Source: Lamellibrachia columna
Taxonomy: Eukaryota; Annelida; Polychaeta; Sabellida; Siboglinidae
DNA length: 64,000 nucleotides
Direction: 5' to 3'
NCBI GenBank assembly: GCA_963662155.1
Contig: OY759263.1
Location: 26,587,548-26,651,547 of the forward strand
Shown: positions 1 through 23,685 of the stretch, in pieces
Layout: every line of letters begins with the position of its first letter
Numbering within the stretch: position 1 is the first letter of the stretch
Made by a program: the position numbers and the translations under genes
The notes under the pieces: model-generated
What the model saw: the letters and a program-made list of their open reading frames with translations, nothing else
The model's database searches: none
Told to the model about the DNA's origin: nothing

Positions 1-2429
1 GGACGTGTTTATATTGGCATCGAACAGAAATCTGTGGCTCATCTATCGTGAAAGATCAAAGCAGAAGTAAGAGCGACCATTCCAATAACGTATGCTGAAG
101 GCCATCTGTTTGGTCGCTATATACAGGCCGTCTGACTGCCGAACCAAAAGGGCATCAGTAAAACTGCTGGTTGCATCGAAAGTAGAACGCCTAGAAGTCT
201 GACAGATCACCTGTTTGGCCAAGAGGCGCTGCGTCGCCAGGTGGTATTAAAAAAATATACTTATTTTCTGCGCAACATAAACATGCAACGGAACAAACTA
301 GGTTAAAGTTGGGAGTTGTCCATTTATTGTTAGAATCGCATGGATTAAATATGGTTTTAAAGCGGTCCTATATATTTGCGTTGCATTTCCCAGTATTTAT
401 ACGTGAACGACTTGGCCCTAGTTAACGGAAGAACTGCTATTCTCATATAGCGCTCAATCCTGTCAAACGTGTGCTATACTAGTAGCTATCAGCCTAATAT
501 CCCACTGTCTATATAATTTCATCATCGAAATGGTTTCCCTTAGAACGGATATTTGGTTAATATAACTAATGGATATGCTAACGAGTTGCACACCGAAGAC
601 ACGAAAACATTAATAGCGGTGTTTCTAAGTGAAACTGTAACATATGGTACTGGAGACACGTTCCATGTGAAACGTTTCGGATGGTAGCGAAATGAATCGA
701 GCGTTCCACAGCCAATCACCCGTGCGTGTGCGTGTGTGCGTGTGTGCGCGCGCGCGCGCTCGTGTGTGCGTGTGTGCGTGTTATGTAAATTTGATGGACT
801 TAGTAATTTCATATATGTGCGCATTCTCGGTGTATAGAGCATTTCCTCCGTGGCTGATTAATCTGTGTTGAAGACGGCAGTGTGTATTACAAACAATGTG
901 CATGACGGACAGTAGGGCGACATGTGCGTGGGTCTTAATGTGTACCTTGACGCCAACCTGATTCGAGTGAGTGTAACGTTCTCTTTAATTAGATCCAGAC
1001 CCCTGGCTAGGCTTTATGAGCAAGGTTCTCCTTTCTGGTGTCCAGCAACATCTAGGCCAACAGCGATATATAATGTGTGTCATATAATATAATTTATAAT
1101 GTGTGTAATATAATATTTAATGTGTGTAAGCGCGTAACAATGGAACAGTAAAATAACTAATGCTAAATGTGTTAATAAAAGTAATATTTTCGGGATCGCA
1201 ACCATTCAGCACGCTATTTAATGAGAGTTTCCCTTATAATATGTCGTAATAGTCCTTGAAACATCCACTGTCATCACGGTATAAATGTAATTTCACATAA
1301 TGATTGGTGTTTCTATGCCAAGTATCATATATGCAATTCCAGGCGCTATCATTGATCGATCACATACCAATTCCCAACACTAGCAGTAATAGCAGACTGT
1401 GGAAGATTATCAAATCAGCATTTGGTAGATGGCGTGAATGCTCAGACACTGCACGCGTTGTTGCTGCTGCCACCGATAGTTGTATTCCTGGCTGCGAAAG
1501 ACGTGACTGCAGACATAGACTACGTTTGGCGCTTTGCACCGAACAACTCATGTAGTTCCTTTGAAAGAACAAGTGTTTTCTGATGTCTGATGTCAGCACA
1601 CTCCGTGAGCAAGACCACAACCACACCAACTATGTTGCAAACACGGGAGGTGGGCAGGTGTAGGTCGAATTAGAACCTCACGGACGTGGATGGGAAGCCC
1701 GAGCCAACTACCATTTGTCTGGTCTGATTGTAAAGAACAAGGCAGTGTAACCAACTTGATAACTTGTCTGATTGTAAAGAGCAAGGCAGTGTAACCAACT
1801 TGATAACTTGTAATCTGTAACTAGTAAGAAGTTGGTTATTGATCGCAGTGGACACGCCGCATGGCCATCTCTCTGGTGGGGAGATTATTAAATGATTATC
1901 TATTTATCTTAATGGACAGCGTCCAGCAATGGGAATTCGTTCCAGTCAGGTCACGTTCTTTTGTCCTCGGAAGGGGATTGACTTCCGTCGAACTGGATAC
2001 TTGAGGATTACCATAGATGTACATTAAGATAAAACCTAATGAATATATTAACTTTTGTATGGGTAGAATCAATAACTGCTGAACTTTGCCGATGTTAACT
2101 TGATGTTAATGTATGTGAAACGTCTGCTATAAAGGCATCTAATCAGATGTAGTTTAGGAGAACAGTGGGAGTAGTACTAGGAGAGCTGTAGAAGATCTGT
2201 AGTACAGTAGTTGTAGTATAGAAGTTGTAATGTGTATGGACTTCGACTAACAAAGCTACATTGTAGTCGAACCTGAGATCTTCTGGTAAAACAATGTGAG
2301 TTGTTCGTTGTCGCGTCCTGACGGTCCTGAACGAAGTAGGGATAATGTCTTGACGTGACACGATAGCTTGTACATGATGACTAGCACATAGACACTTTGT
2401 ATATTGCGACCATGAGTGGTTGCGACATT
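1..2429. other. No gene recognised; intergenic or upstream intron
   Basis: No exon with a convincing domain or flanking splice signals was found on either strand. The only structure seen is a two-copy 44-bp direct repeat at about 1723-1810 and short (TG)/(CG) runs near 720-780. Missing 5' exons of gene A, including its signal peptide, could lie here, but none was identified. Confidence 0.5.
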
Positions 2430-3353
2430 TATAGGATGGAGTACTGTATTGCTGTTCGGTTGTATAGGATGGAGTACTGTATTGCTGTTCGGTTGTATAG
2501 GATGGAGTACTGTATTGTTGTTCGGTTGTATAGAATGGAGTACTGTATTGCTGTTCGGTTGTATAGGATGGAGTACTGTATTGTTGTTCGGTTGTATAGA
2601 ATGGAGTACTGTATTGCTGTTCGGTTGTATAGAATGGAGTACTGTATTGCTGTTCGGTTGTATAGAATGGAGTACTGTATTGTTGTTCGGTTGTATAGAA
2701 TGGAGTACTGTATTGCTGTTCGGTTGTATAGAATGGAGTACTGTATTGCTGTTCGGTTGTATAGGATGGAGTACTGTATTGCTGTTCGGTTGTATAGGAT
2801 GGAGTACTGTATTGCTGTTCGGTTGTATAGGATGGAGTACTGTATTGTTGTTCGGTTGTATAGAATGGAGTACTGTATTGCTGTTCGGTTGTATAGGATG
2901 GAGTACTGTATTGTTGTTCGCTTGTATAGGATGGAGTACTGTATTGCTGTTCGGTTGTATAGGATGGAGTACTGTATTGTTGTTCGGTTGTATAGAATGG
3001 AGTACTGTATTGCTGTTCGGTTGTATAGAATGGAGTACTGTATTGCTGTTCGCTTGTATAGGATGGAGTACTGTATTGCTGTTCGGTTGTATAGGATGGA
3101 GTACTGTATTGTTGTTCGGTTGTATAGAATGGAGTACTGTATTGCTGTTCGGTTGTATAGGATGGAGTACTGTATTGCTGTTCGGTTGTATAGGATGGAG
3201 TACTGTATTGTTGTTCGGTTGTATAGAATGGAGTACTGTATTGCTGTTCGGTTGTATAGAATGGAGTACTGTATTGCTGTTCGCTTGTATAGGATGGAGT
3301 ACTGTATTGCTGTTCGGTTGTATAGGATGGAGTACTGTATTGCTGTTCGGTTG
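2430..3353. repeat. 33-bp minisatellite, 28 tandem units
   Basis: The unit starts TATAGGATGGAGTAC and ends GTTCGGTTG. It repeats every 33 bp over 924 bp, exactly 28 units, with few variants (A/G in GGATGG, C/T in TTGCTG, G/C in TTCGGT). Because 33 is a multiple of three, several frames on both strands stay open for over 300 codons. Those ORFs follow from the repeat period and are not evidence of genes. Confidence 0.95.
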
Positions 3354-3507
3354 CACAGCTAAAGAAGATCCTACTTCGCCACATGGAGGTGTTTTTAAGG
3401 TTTTTTTATGTTTGTGTTACTCGGTTAACAAGCGGTATTACCTATCTTGAAAGGATGATGCTTGTATACAATTAACGATACGTGGTCACAGCTTCCATAA
3501 AGTATAA

Positions 3508-3769
3508 GCAAGATGCATACACTTTACCACCTATCTATCTATCTACCTCTAGCAAGAGGCATACACTTTACCACCTATCTATCTATCTACCTCTAGCAAG
3601 AGGCATACACTTTACCACCTATCTATCTATCTACCTCTAGCAAGAGGCATACACTTTACCACCTATCTATCTATCTACCTCTAGCAAGAGGCATACACTT
3701 TACCACCTATCTATCTATCTACCTCTAGCAAGAGGCATACACTTTACCACCTATCTATCGTATCTCATT
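3508..3769. repeat. 44-bp tandem repeat, about 6 units
   Basis: Units begin GCAAGAGGCATACAC and end CTATCTACCTCTA, with starts at 3508, 3551, 3595, 3639, 3683 and 3727. Each contains a short (CTAT)n run. The last unit is truncated. Confidence 0.93.
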
Positions 3770-4194
3770 CGAACGATAACACGTATTCTACTTCCTTCCC
3801 ATATGTCAGGTGCAAATGAGTGAGGAAGAAATGTTTAAAGAAACAATTAGGTGGCCTCTGCGTGGTGTAGAATCACTGTTTATTTTGCAATAACTGTACA
3901 CCAAAGTTTACCAGAAAAAACAGTACTTACTGTTGCTAAACCTAACACTGCAATCAACAGCCTCGTGTTGACGGCGTTCCTTGCATAGTGCGCGCGCAGC
4001 ATAGTAAGTGACCCGGCGAGTATTTACGCCGCATGCCGGCGACAAATTTCGAATTCCTGTTCTATTTCACAAGCGTGTCCGCAATTCGAGCAGCCGAGAT
4101 GACCTGTCGTCGGCCGCTTACTGCGGGGTGATTGACGAGCCGGCCGACCCCAACAGAAGCGTCTCATTAGTACCACTTGCTCACCGGTCATTGC

Positions 4195-4300
4195 TCATCT
4201 GGAAGGTAGCCCCGGGCTGAAGGTAGCTCCAGGCTGAAGGTAGCTCCAGGCTGAAGGTAGCTCCAGGCTGAAGGTAGTCCCAAGCTGAAAGTACGCCGAG
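4195..4300. repeat. 17-bp tandem repeat
   Basis: About five imperfect copies of a unit like GCTGAAGGTAGCTCCAG. Flanking DNA from 3770 to 4570 holds no recognisable gene. Just downstream, between 4560 and 4750, a sequence ending CCCAGTCC recurs four times at irregular spacing. Confidence 0.85.
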
Positions 4301-4763
4301 GCTGGTGGGGACAGATCATTAATTTACTTTCGGGTTCGTGTCATACGTATAACGTGCCAGTGATTTTGAGAAGGTCCCCACTTTCGAGGATATTTTCCAC
4401 GCTGATTTGTATTCAGAACACGTCGAATGGCACATTTGTGGAATACGAAACTTGGAGCTTTTTCCATGTTGACTTTCTCAAAAACACAACTGAACGATTC
4501 GACTAAAACGATAGAAAGATAAACATCGGTAACAGCAAAGTGTACAATTGAAGAGCCGGATTCCAAAACGCGCTCAGTCCATTAAAAAAAAAATAATAAA
4601 AATAAAAAACGGATATGTAATCCACGTTCACTTGATAGGTTTTCCAATCTGGGCCCAGTCCATGTGTATAGAGCCTGCTAAGTTGGCAGATTTTTTTTCA
4701 AAACGAGCCCAGTCCATCCGAGACAGTTTTGCAAAACGCACCCAGTCCTTGGTATGCGCAAAG

Positions 4764-5870
4764 GGGGGAGAGGGAGACTGAGAAGGAGAGGGAGAGGGAG
4801 AGGGAGGGAGGGGGAGGGAGGGAGGGAGGGGAGGGAGGGGAGGGGAGGGAGGGAGGGATGGAGAGGGAGAGAGAGAGAGAGAGGGGAGGGAGGGAGGGAG
4901 GGAGGGAGAAAGGGGGAGGGAGGGAGAGAGGGAGGGAGGGAGGGAGGGAAGGGGAGGGAGGGAGAGAGGGAGACAGACAAAGACAGACAGATACAGAGGC
5001 AGACAGAGACAGAGACAGACAGAGACAGACAGAGACAGAGACAGAGACAGACAGAGACAGAGACAGAGACAGAGACAGACAGATAGAGACAGACAGAGAC
5101 ACACAGATAGAAACAGACAGAGACAGACAGATACAGAGACAGACAGAAACAGACAGATAGGGAGGGAGGGGAGGGAGGGAGGGATGGAGAGGGAGAGAGA
5201 GAGAGAGAGAGAGAGGGGAGGGAGGGAGGGAGGGAGGGAGAAAGGGGGAGGGAGGGAGAAAGGGAGGGAGGGAGGGAGGGAAGGGGAGGGAGGGAGAGAG
5301 GGAGACAGACAAAGACAGACAGATACAGAGGCAGACAGAGACAGAGACAGACAGAGACAGACAGATACATACATATAGAGACATACAGAGACACACAGAT
5401 AGAAACAGACAGAGACAGACAGATACAGAGACAGACAGAGACAGACAGATAGAGACAGACAGACAGAGACAGACAGATAGAAACAGACAGACAGAGACAG
5501 ACTGATAGAAACATACAGAGACAGACATATACAGACAGATACAGAGACTGACAGAGACAGACAGAGACAGACAGAGACAGACAGAGACAGATAGAGACAG
5601 GCAGAGACAGTCAGAGACAGACAGAGACAGGCAGAGACAGGCAGAGACAGGCAGAGACAGACATATACAGAGACAGAGACAGACATAGGCAGACAGATAC
5701 AGAGGCAGACCGAGATATGGAGATGGAAAGATGGATCAAGGGAGAAGGGGAGAGGGTGTGAAGGGCGAGGGGCGAGGGGCGAGAGGGAGAGGGGGAGAAG
5801 GGAGAGGGGAAATGGGAGAGTGGGAGAGGGGGAGGGGGAGAGAGGGGAAAGGGGAGAGGGGGAATGAGGA
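4764..5870. repeat. GA-rich polypurine block with an internal duplication
   Basis: The + strand is almost pure purine in long stretches: (GGGA)n, (GAGA)n and (GACAGA)n. A segment at about 4835-5010 recurs almost unchanged at about 5160-5360, so the block grew partly by duplication of 150-200 bp. From about 5720 it becomes a mixed (GGGAGA)n run. Long serine/leucine-rich ORFs on the minus strand here are low-complexity artefacts. Confidence 0.93.
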
Positions 5871-6147
5871 TATTAGCATATGAATGGCGCAAGTTTCTCT
5901 GGGATGAGATACTCATTAGAACAGCAGCCACTCGATTTTGAAATGGCACAAGTCTATGGGAACACTTATTGGCCTCTGACGTCATTGCTCACCTTACGGA
6001 AACATTGACCAAGCAATAGCATTATTAAAAATGGATGTTAGTTCAGAAACAATTAAGATGCATGATAAATGCAAACAAATGTGTGTCGACGAAAATACCG
6101 ACAGTGGCGCCATCTGACCGTTATGTTGTACGATGATTTGTTTCTAG

Positions 6148-17698
<11,551 letters not shown>

Positions 17699-19910
17699 GG
17701 AACATCCACGTTGATATTTAATGGAATTACCTTCTTAAAGTGTTCCCCGTCAGCCTGTACGTCGGGTCTGCATGTAATCCGACGAGATTTTAGACATGCC
17801 ACTAAACCCGTGTTACACATACATTACGGAATTAATATTTCAAGTAGCGCTAGCTGGACAAGATGATTGAATCAATGCCGGGTTATGTTTGAATCAATGC
17901 CGATTTACCTTTGTTTGGTGTGTACAGCTTTGTTAATTCGAAGGGACTAACCGAGACTAATATCCTTCATACTTGAGGCATTTTGACTAACATGCGCAGT
18001 ATATATTCACACGCTGTGCAAATTCACCATTGTATAAATGTGAATAACCCTGGTATATTGGCGCATTTATCCTAGATTTTAGATGTCGTTTTGTATCCAT
18101 ATATAAATTTGTATATGTATACGTATCTTGATTGTGTGCTTTAAACGACCGTTTCGCTAGGAACGCCCAACACATGCAATTCTATTAAACTGAGAAAATC
18201 ACGTTCATTAACACTTTTTAAATATTAATCAGAAATAAAAAATATTTATGAACTGAGAACTAGAGAAAACAGGAATATAACTGGTTGGACATATAACATC
18301 ATACATTACAAATTAGTTGAGTGCTTTTGCCAGATATGTTATACACGCATTGCCATGCGTGGTTGATTGCCAACCTGCCAACATAGTCAGTACTCGATAC
18401 ACTACTTCACGATAGGATACATATCGCGATACAGACTACACTGACTAGAATGATATAACTACAGTAAAACACGTTTATTTATCTGTATTATTTTTGGACA
18501 AGGCTACCCTACAGCAGATGTCATGTCGTCATTCACATGAGTTCAAAATTGCACGCGCGCATTGAAAAAATAATAGTGTAACAGTTTTACACAGATTACA
18601 GTTAGATATACATGTGGGAAACGTACTACATGTTATATCGATGCACAGGCAGGTGTGGTTCGTGTTGAACGTTTATTGCTTCACAAAAGTGACGCGGATA
18701 ATGTTTTAAATACCGCTATCGCATATCGTAGTGTACCACGATACGGATATTGCGAATCGTGTACCGTACCGTGCGATGTGTATCACGATACACCAGTGTA
18801 TCCTTCCGGCCCTAATGTCAATGCATCACAATCTGTGTGGTATCTTCACTATGTTTCATTAAGTGTGTGCATGTCAAATACGAGTTACGAGCATAGCTAT
18901 TTCTTCAGCCCAGTATTAAAACCCTCTCTCCTCAGTTGATTTTGCTCACCGCGAATCAAGTTCGTTGATATTAAAATCTGTGTAGTGCGTGCGTAATAAT
19001 GTGCGCAGTTGGTTCCGTAAAAGAGCGCGTACTGTTGTTAGAATCATCGAAAGAAGTATTGACTTTAATTGTTAATTAGGCGAACGTGCGAAAGAGTGAA
19101 TAACCTTATGTCATCGTATGTACAGTCGGACCATTACGTCATCGTATGTACAGTCGGACCATTACGTCATCGTATGTACAGTCGGACCATTATTGTTCCG
19201 TTTCCCAAAATTTGGAGCGGATCCGGTCAAAAATAATTTAATTGATTGTCTGATTTCACCGAAACAAAATAAAAAAATGTGCACAAAGAGCTGATATGTC
19301 GCAGTGGACACTAAACAGGTTCGATGTGTTGCGAAGTGAGTTTGAAACAAGACGTGCGGAAAAGTGAAATTGAGGAGAGACCATTTCAGCAGAGCTCCTT
19401 CTAGGCGACACAATTGGTGCGTGCTGTTTTCCTGCATATTATTTCTGTGAATTTTTTTTCATAATAATTACAATAAAACATGGGTTCTCGACATGTTTGA
19501 TTGGACTGACTAGAAAATATACCCATCCTTCCGGACGGGATCACATGGTAGTTTGTAAGTGACTGTCAGGATAACTATGTATACAACATTTCAGGACACA
19601 CAACATTATCGCAGAAATGTTCATCTGTCTTGGTAATCGGTGCCGCCAGTAATTAGATTGATCGAAGAAACGGTAGTAGCGAGGTTACTTTCGAAAAAAA
19701 TAAAACTTTCACGACCCGACCGTGGGGTCGTAGATGAACCACGGAACGTATGGAGCACGAGATCCAAAGCGTCTGGGAAGATTTGCATAATATACATGCA
19801 TACATACATACATACATACATACATACATACATACATACATACATACGTACGTATGTACGTGCGTACGCTCGCACGCTCGCACGCACGCACGCACACACG
19901 CACGCACACA

Positions 19911-19987
<77 letters not shown>

Positions 19988-20369
19988 GACCATGTGGCGT
20001 TGATGGAATTATGTATTTGCAAAACATACCGATATATGAAGGAAACGACAAATACACAAACACAGCCACAAACTACTTCATCGCATAGATATTGGTTTAT
20101 TGATTGGCATAGATATTGGTTTATTGATTGGCATAGAATACATATATAGGTGCTAGTGCTGGGATTGCAGTTTGTGTGGTAGTGATTTGTTTAAACGTCA
20201 GATTCTTATATGAACAGTTCACGATAAAATCATTAATTCATTCATTAATTCGTTCATTAGAATCCGTCTATCTCGAAAGATAATGGAGCTGCGCCGTATG
20301 TGACATCAATGTTTTGCACAACATCTACTGTGACTAAACGTGGTACAGGTGTAGACAATTTGATAAAGT
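17699..20369. other. Intergenic between genes A and B
   Basis: No gene is recognised. A polyadenylation-type AATAAA lies at about 18234 and could end gene A. Three 28-bp units (TCATCGTATGTACAGTCGG) occupy about 19110-19193. A (TACA)n, (CGCA)n and (CA)n microsatellite runs from about 19797 to 19984. A two-copy 24-bp repeat containing AGATATTGGTTTATTG is at about 20087-20135. Confidence 0.6.
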
Positions 20370-21395
20370 AAAGGCGTAGTAGTCGATGGCCTTTCTCTTC
20401 GACGCTCTCTCTTCTCCGTCTACCGTTCGTTTTTTCTCTTCTCTGTCTTTCTGATACCACTCTGCACAGCCTGTCGCCAATCACTGTGGTCTGCGGACGC
20501 AGATTCCCAAGACTCGGTGGTGATCTGAGCAGATTTGATATCTCGTCTGCAAGCAAACCCGAACCGCAGAGCTGGACGGCCGACATGCCTTGCACCAGAG
20601 GCAAGTTCACTACACAGGACGTCCATAGAAATACGTCCATCCTCCATGCGGCAGACATAGCCGCCGACTCATGGACAGCCTTGACATGACAGCTGCTCTC
20701 GTTCAGGTGCGCTTTTGATCACTACGTCGAGGAACAGGTTTTTGGCGATGGTTGTCCCTACGTAGGTTAACTCCTTCACCACCTCCAAAGTGTGGTCATC
20801 AATGCTGATGACTGGAGTTTGTATACTTCTGTGCCGATGACATTGGTCTTTTTCAGGCATATGGTCAGGCCCCATTCTATGCAAGGCAAGTTGGTCTAGG
20901 AGCCACTGTAAGCCCTCTCTGCAAAATAAAGAGCATCTCCCTAATCAAGATCTGTCCTAGTTTGGCTTTCGCCTGCAGAGGGCCAGATTGAATAGCTACA
21001 TATCAGTCCTTGCATGTAGACACACGCCTTCTGAAGATGTAAATTTCTGCAATCTGCGATTAGGGAAATTTCTAGGTAGTTGTTGCGACCTCCCTTATTT
21101 TTGTAAATGGTGACAATGTCGTGAGGCACATTCTCCACAATACAGGCAGATAAGCTAGTGACGCTGCTCCGGCAGAGCAGGATTCCCACACTTGATCACT
21201 TCAGGTGGAATGCCATCATTACCAGGAACTTTGCGCCAGGCTATGCACTCAATGGCCTAAATATCGTTCTTCCAAAGTACGTTGGTCATCAAGCTTCCTT
21301 GACTGGCAGTCGCGCAACACCATTAAGTGTCGTTTGTGTGACAAATATTTGTCTGGAGTAAGGCTCAAAACAACGCTCGGCCCATCTCTCCATCA
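20370..21395 (-). mobile_element. RTE-like LINE fragment, degenerate
   Basis: Minus-strand reading gives recognisable pieces of an endonuclease-reverse transcriptase. They are a linker (IPPEVIKCG region), then VTIYKNKGGRNN, then ISIDDHTLEVVKELTYVGTTI, and a C-terminal part (MEDGRISMDVLCSELASG, DIKSAQITTESWE, DWRQAVQSGI). Frames shift between pieces and the central catalytic region is deleted. The high-coordinate end lies about 150 bp upstream of the gene B start codon, on the opposite strand. Confidence 0.82.
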
Positions 21396-21543
21396 CTGGT
21401 GCGTGCTACATTAAAATTGGAACAAGTAGCTGATATTGACCACAACAGTGTTGGCGCATGCGTGCCCAACACGACCGAAAAGAGCTCTTCCGTTACTACG
21501 CGGCTACGTCACAACATCGATGCCGATGACGCAACAGCAAACG

Positions 21544-22797
21544 ATGTCGCGCTCTGCGCCGTTGGCTATTGTCATACACGTGATGATAATATTGCAAGCG
21601 ACGTCAAGTCGTAATAAAACTAATTTCCGCTTCCCTTGCGGGCCGCAGGATTGCGCCGAGGCGCTGTGCTGGAAAGATAGACGTCGATGGCCGCCTCTGA
21701 ACCACCCCAGATTGGAACCAATCTACCCAAGTGCCCACCAGTCAGAAGATGTGCAGATTGTATGTGGTCGACGAGGCTGGACCACTCTGTTGTTGAGGAG
21801 GCAAGCATATAATTCCAGTGTCAATTTCACTCGATCTTGGCGAGAATACGAAAATGGCTTTGGAATGCGCGACAACCATTGGTTAGGACTGAAACATTTG
21901 CATAGGATAAGCTCGAGGGGCAGAAATACTCTGCGTGTGTCAATTCTAGACAGCAGAGACAATTGGCATTTTCATCAGTATGACGGTTTTTGGGTGGACA
22001 GCGCGTCCAACTTTTACACCCTGTATTTGGGTCCCAAATTAAACCCACGTGACATGTTCAAATCGGCGAGGGGCCGACCATTCACGACACCAGACAAAAA
22101 CAGCACTGACAACGAACGAGCATGTTCTGCACGCTTTAAAAGTGGCTGGTGGTTCAGCGACTGCACCCATAAACTGTCGACGATGATCAACCTGAACGGT
22201 CGTCAAGGTGCAACGGACGACACAAGAATGTTTGCGAAGAGGTACACTGTGAAAGAGTGCAGCCTGGTTATGCGACCATATATGTTTGGCGTATCGGAAC
22301 GTGTCTGCGACAAGAGTTGCCCAAATGGTGGCACCTGTAAGCAGACAAACGGCAAAATGTCGTATTTCTGCAGATGCCCACCAGGGTATACTGGGTGGCG
22401 TTGTGAGTTTCCGGTGACAGAGACAATTAATTCAAAGGCAAGAGACCCGTGGATCACACGTGCGCCAGTCGACCGAGGAACCACCGAGGATGGCGCATCG
22501 CAATCCCATTTCTATAATGCAGACTTCTTTGTTGTTGGTATTATAATTATGTTGTTGACTATTCTCGTGTTGATTATCCTACATGCGTTCGTACAGCTAA
22601 TGATTAAAAAAAAAGTCGCCAACCAGGAAAAAGGTGAAAAAACAAGGATACTACAGCCGGAACAGGAGATTGTCGAGACCAGCATGCACCGCGACAAGAA
22701 AAGTGTCATTGAAGATTATGTGTCCCTGTGGAGTAAGGACAAGATAAGCGTGAGTGTCTCGGACGTACCAAAGTCACCAACTCTCTCGCTTAATTGA
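21544..22797 (+). CDS. Gene B: membrane-anchored fibrinogen-like/EGF protein, single exon
   Basis: An intact 417-codon frame. The ATG at 21544 is chosen because it has A at -3 and starts a good signal peptide (MSRSAPLAIVIHVM.., cleavage near residue 22). Residues about 36-245 are a fibrinogen C-terminal domain: DCAEALC, GWTTLLLRR, GFGMRDNHWLGLK, CSARFKSGWWFSDC, NLNG and a final MRP. Residues about 253-286 are an EGF-like domain (CPNGGTC, CRCPPGYTGWRC). A membrane helix (VVGIIIMLLTILVLII) spans about 327-350. A basic-start tail of about 63 residues contains YVSL, a YxxPhi-type motif. It is probably a type I surface lectin or recognition protein. The whole protein lies in one exon. An AG at 21647-21648 (GGGCCGCAG) could be an acceptor if an upstream exon exists, but the signal peptide argues against it. 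Confidence 0.92.
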   Translation: MSRSAPLAIVIHVMIILQATSSRNKTNFRFPCGPQDCAEALCWKDRRRWPPLNHPRLEPIYPSAHQSEDVQIVCGRRGWTTLLLRRQAYNSSVNFTRSWREYENGFGMRDNHWLGLKHLHRISSRGRNTLRVSILDSRDNWHFHQYDGFWVDSASNFYTLYLGPKLNPRDMFKSARGRPFTTPDKNSTDNERACSARFKSGWWFSDCTHKLSTMINLNGRQGATDDTRMFAKRYTVKECSLVMRPYMFGVSERVCDKSCPNGGTCKQTNGKMSYFCRCPPGYTGWRCEFPVTETINSKARDPWITRAPVDRGTTEDGASQSHFYNADFFVVGIIIMLLTILVLIILHAFVQLMIKKKVANQEKGEKTRILQPEQEIVETSMHRDKKSVIEDYVSLWSKDKISVSVSDVPKSPTLSLN

Positions 22798-23685
22798 CTC
22801 CAGCGAGTGCCGAGGAACACCAACAACGCAGTGTAGTTCTATCTAATACACATTGGTCGCATTATTAAATATTACTGCAGTAAGTAAATGTGTGCAAGCG
22901 GTCTAAAGGAGTCAGTTGCAACTACTTCCCGAAACTGCCGCCTACGCTTTGTTGCGATTTGACGTAGCACATCGTATTATTTATACATTGGAATACTATT
23001 GGACGATGTATATGATCCAGTATATTCGACATATGCATTCAGCACATTTCTCAGCATAAGCAAGCACGACCGAATAACGTTTTGCAACAAACCAGTTGTC
23101 AATGCATGAAGCGGTATCCACAATTTCTTCACGCACGTACCAGTAAAACAGCATTTCAACTCAGCACACGTTCTGCAGCGACCACTTTGTATGTACGTGG
23201 CGCCCGGTATATACATCCACAATCATGTATATGCATCGCATTTTATATACTATATTTAACTCCTTCCACCACCCCACCCCCCACTCCTCCCTTTCTATTT
23301 TTCTTAGGATTCTCCTTTTGATTTTCAAATATGGTGACAAAACTACCACAGCGTTACATATTAGTGTACTTTTATTTTGATAGGTTATATACAACAGTGA
23401 TATTAGAATATTGTTTAACGTTTCTGCAAACCGCAATTTCGGGACGCACGATCCAGAAAACCGAGTCAAGCCGTACTTGCCGTTCTCGTTCGTTCCATAA
23501 TGATCCGTATCCCAACGGGATTGTTAATGAATTGCGCCACCAGACGCTATTCTGGTCGCGATGTATGTAGGACACTGTAGGCTAACACCGGCTGTTGCAG
23601 GTCTACCTCCCGCTAGGTGGCAGCACTTTGTTTACATCTAGGCAGATGGGTGGAGAACAATTAAAATGAGGAAGGCTTAACTAAG
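22798..23685. other. Intergenic; no gene recognised
   Basis: It contains a possible ATTAAA polyadenylation signal near 22864 for gene B and a short C-rich run (CCACCCC) near 23270. No coding or repeat structure of note was found. Confidence 0.5.

Noticed and set aside
1304..1629. Overlapping plus and minus ORFs of 83-89 codons
   Set aside because: They depend on non-ATG starts, show no motif and have no supporting splice context.
2430..3353. CRISPR-like array
   Set aside because: Units are directly adjacent with no unique spacers, and the DNA is eukaryotic. It is a minisatellite.
2143..3450. Open frames of 320-413 codons on both strands with TEQQYSTP-, MEYCIAVRLYR- or GWSTVLLFGCI-type repeats
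   Set aside because: The frames are open because a 33-bp unit without stops is repeated. No splice, start or domain evidence supports coding.
4628..5686. Ser/Leu/Val/Cys-rich minus-strand ORFs of about 276-352 codons
   Set aside because: They are translations of GA/CT low-complexity DNA and change frame at every interruption.
18655..18939. 94-codon ORF as a hidden tail exon of gene A
   Set aside because: There is no clear acceptor in the needed phase 2 and no motif. It is probably chance.
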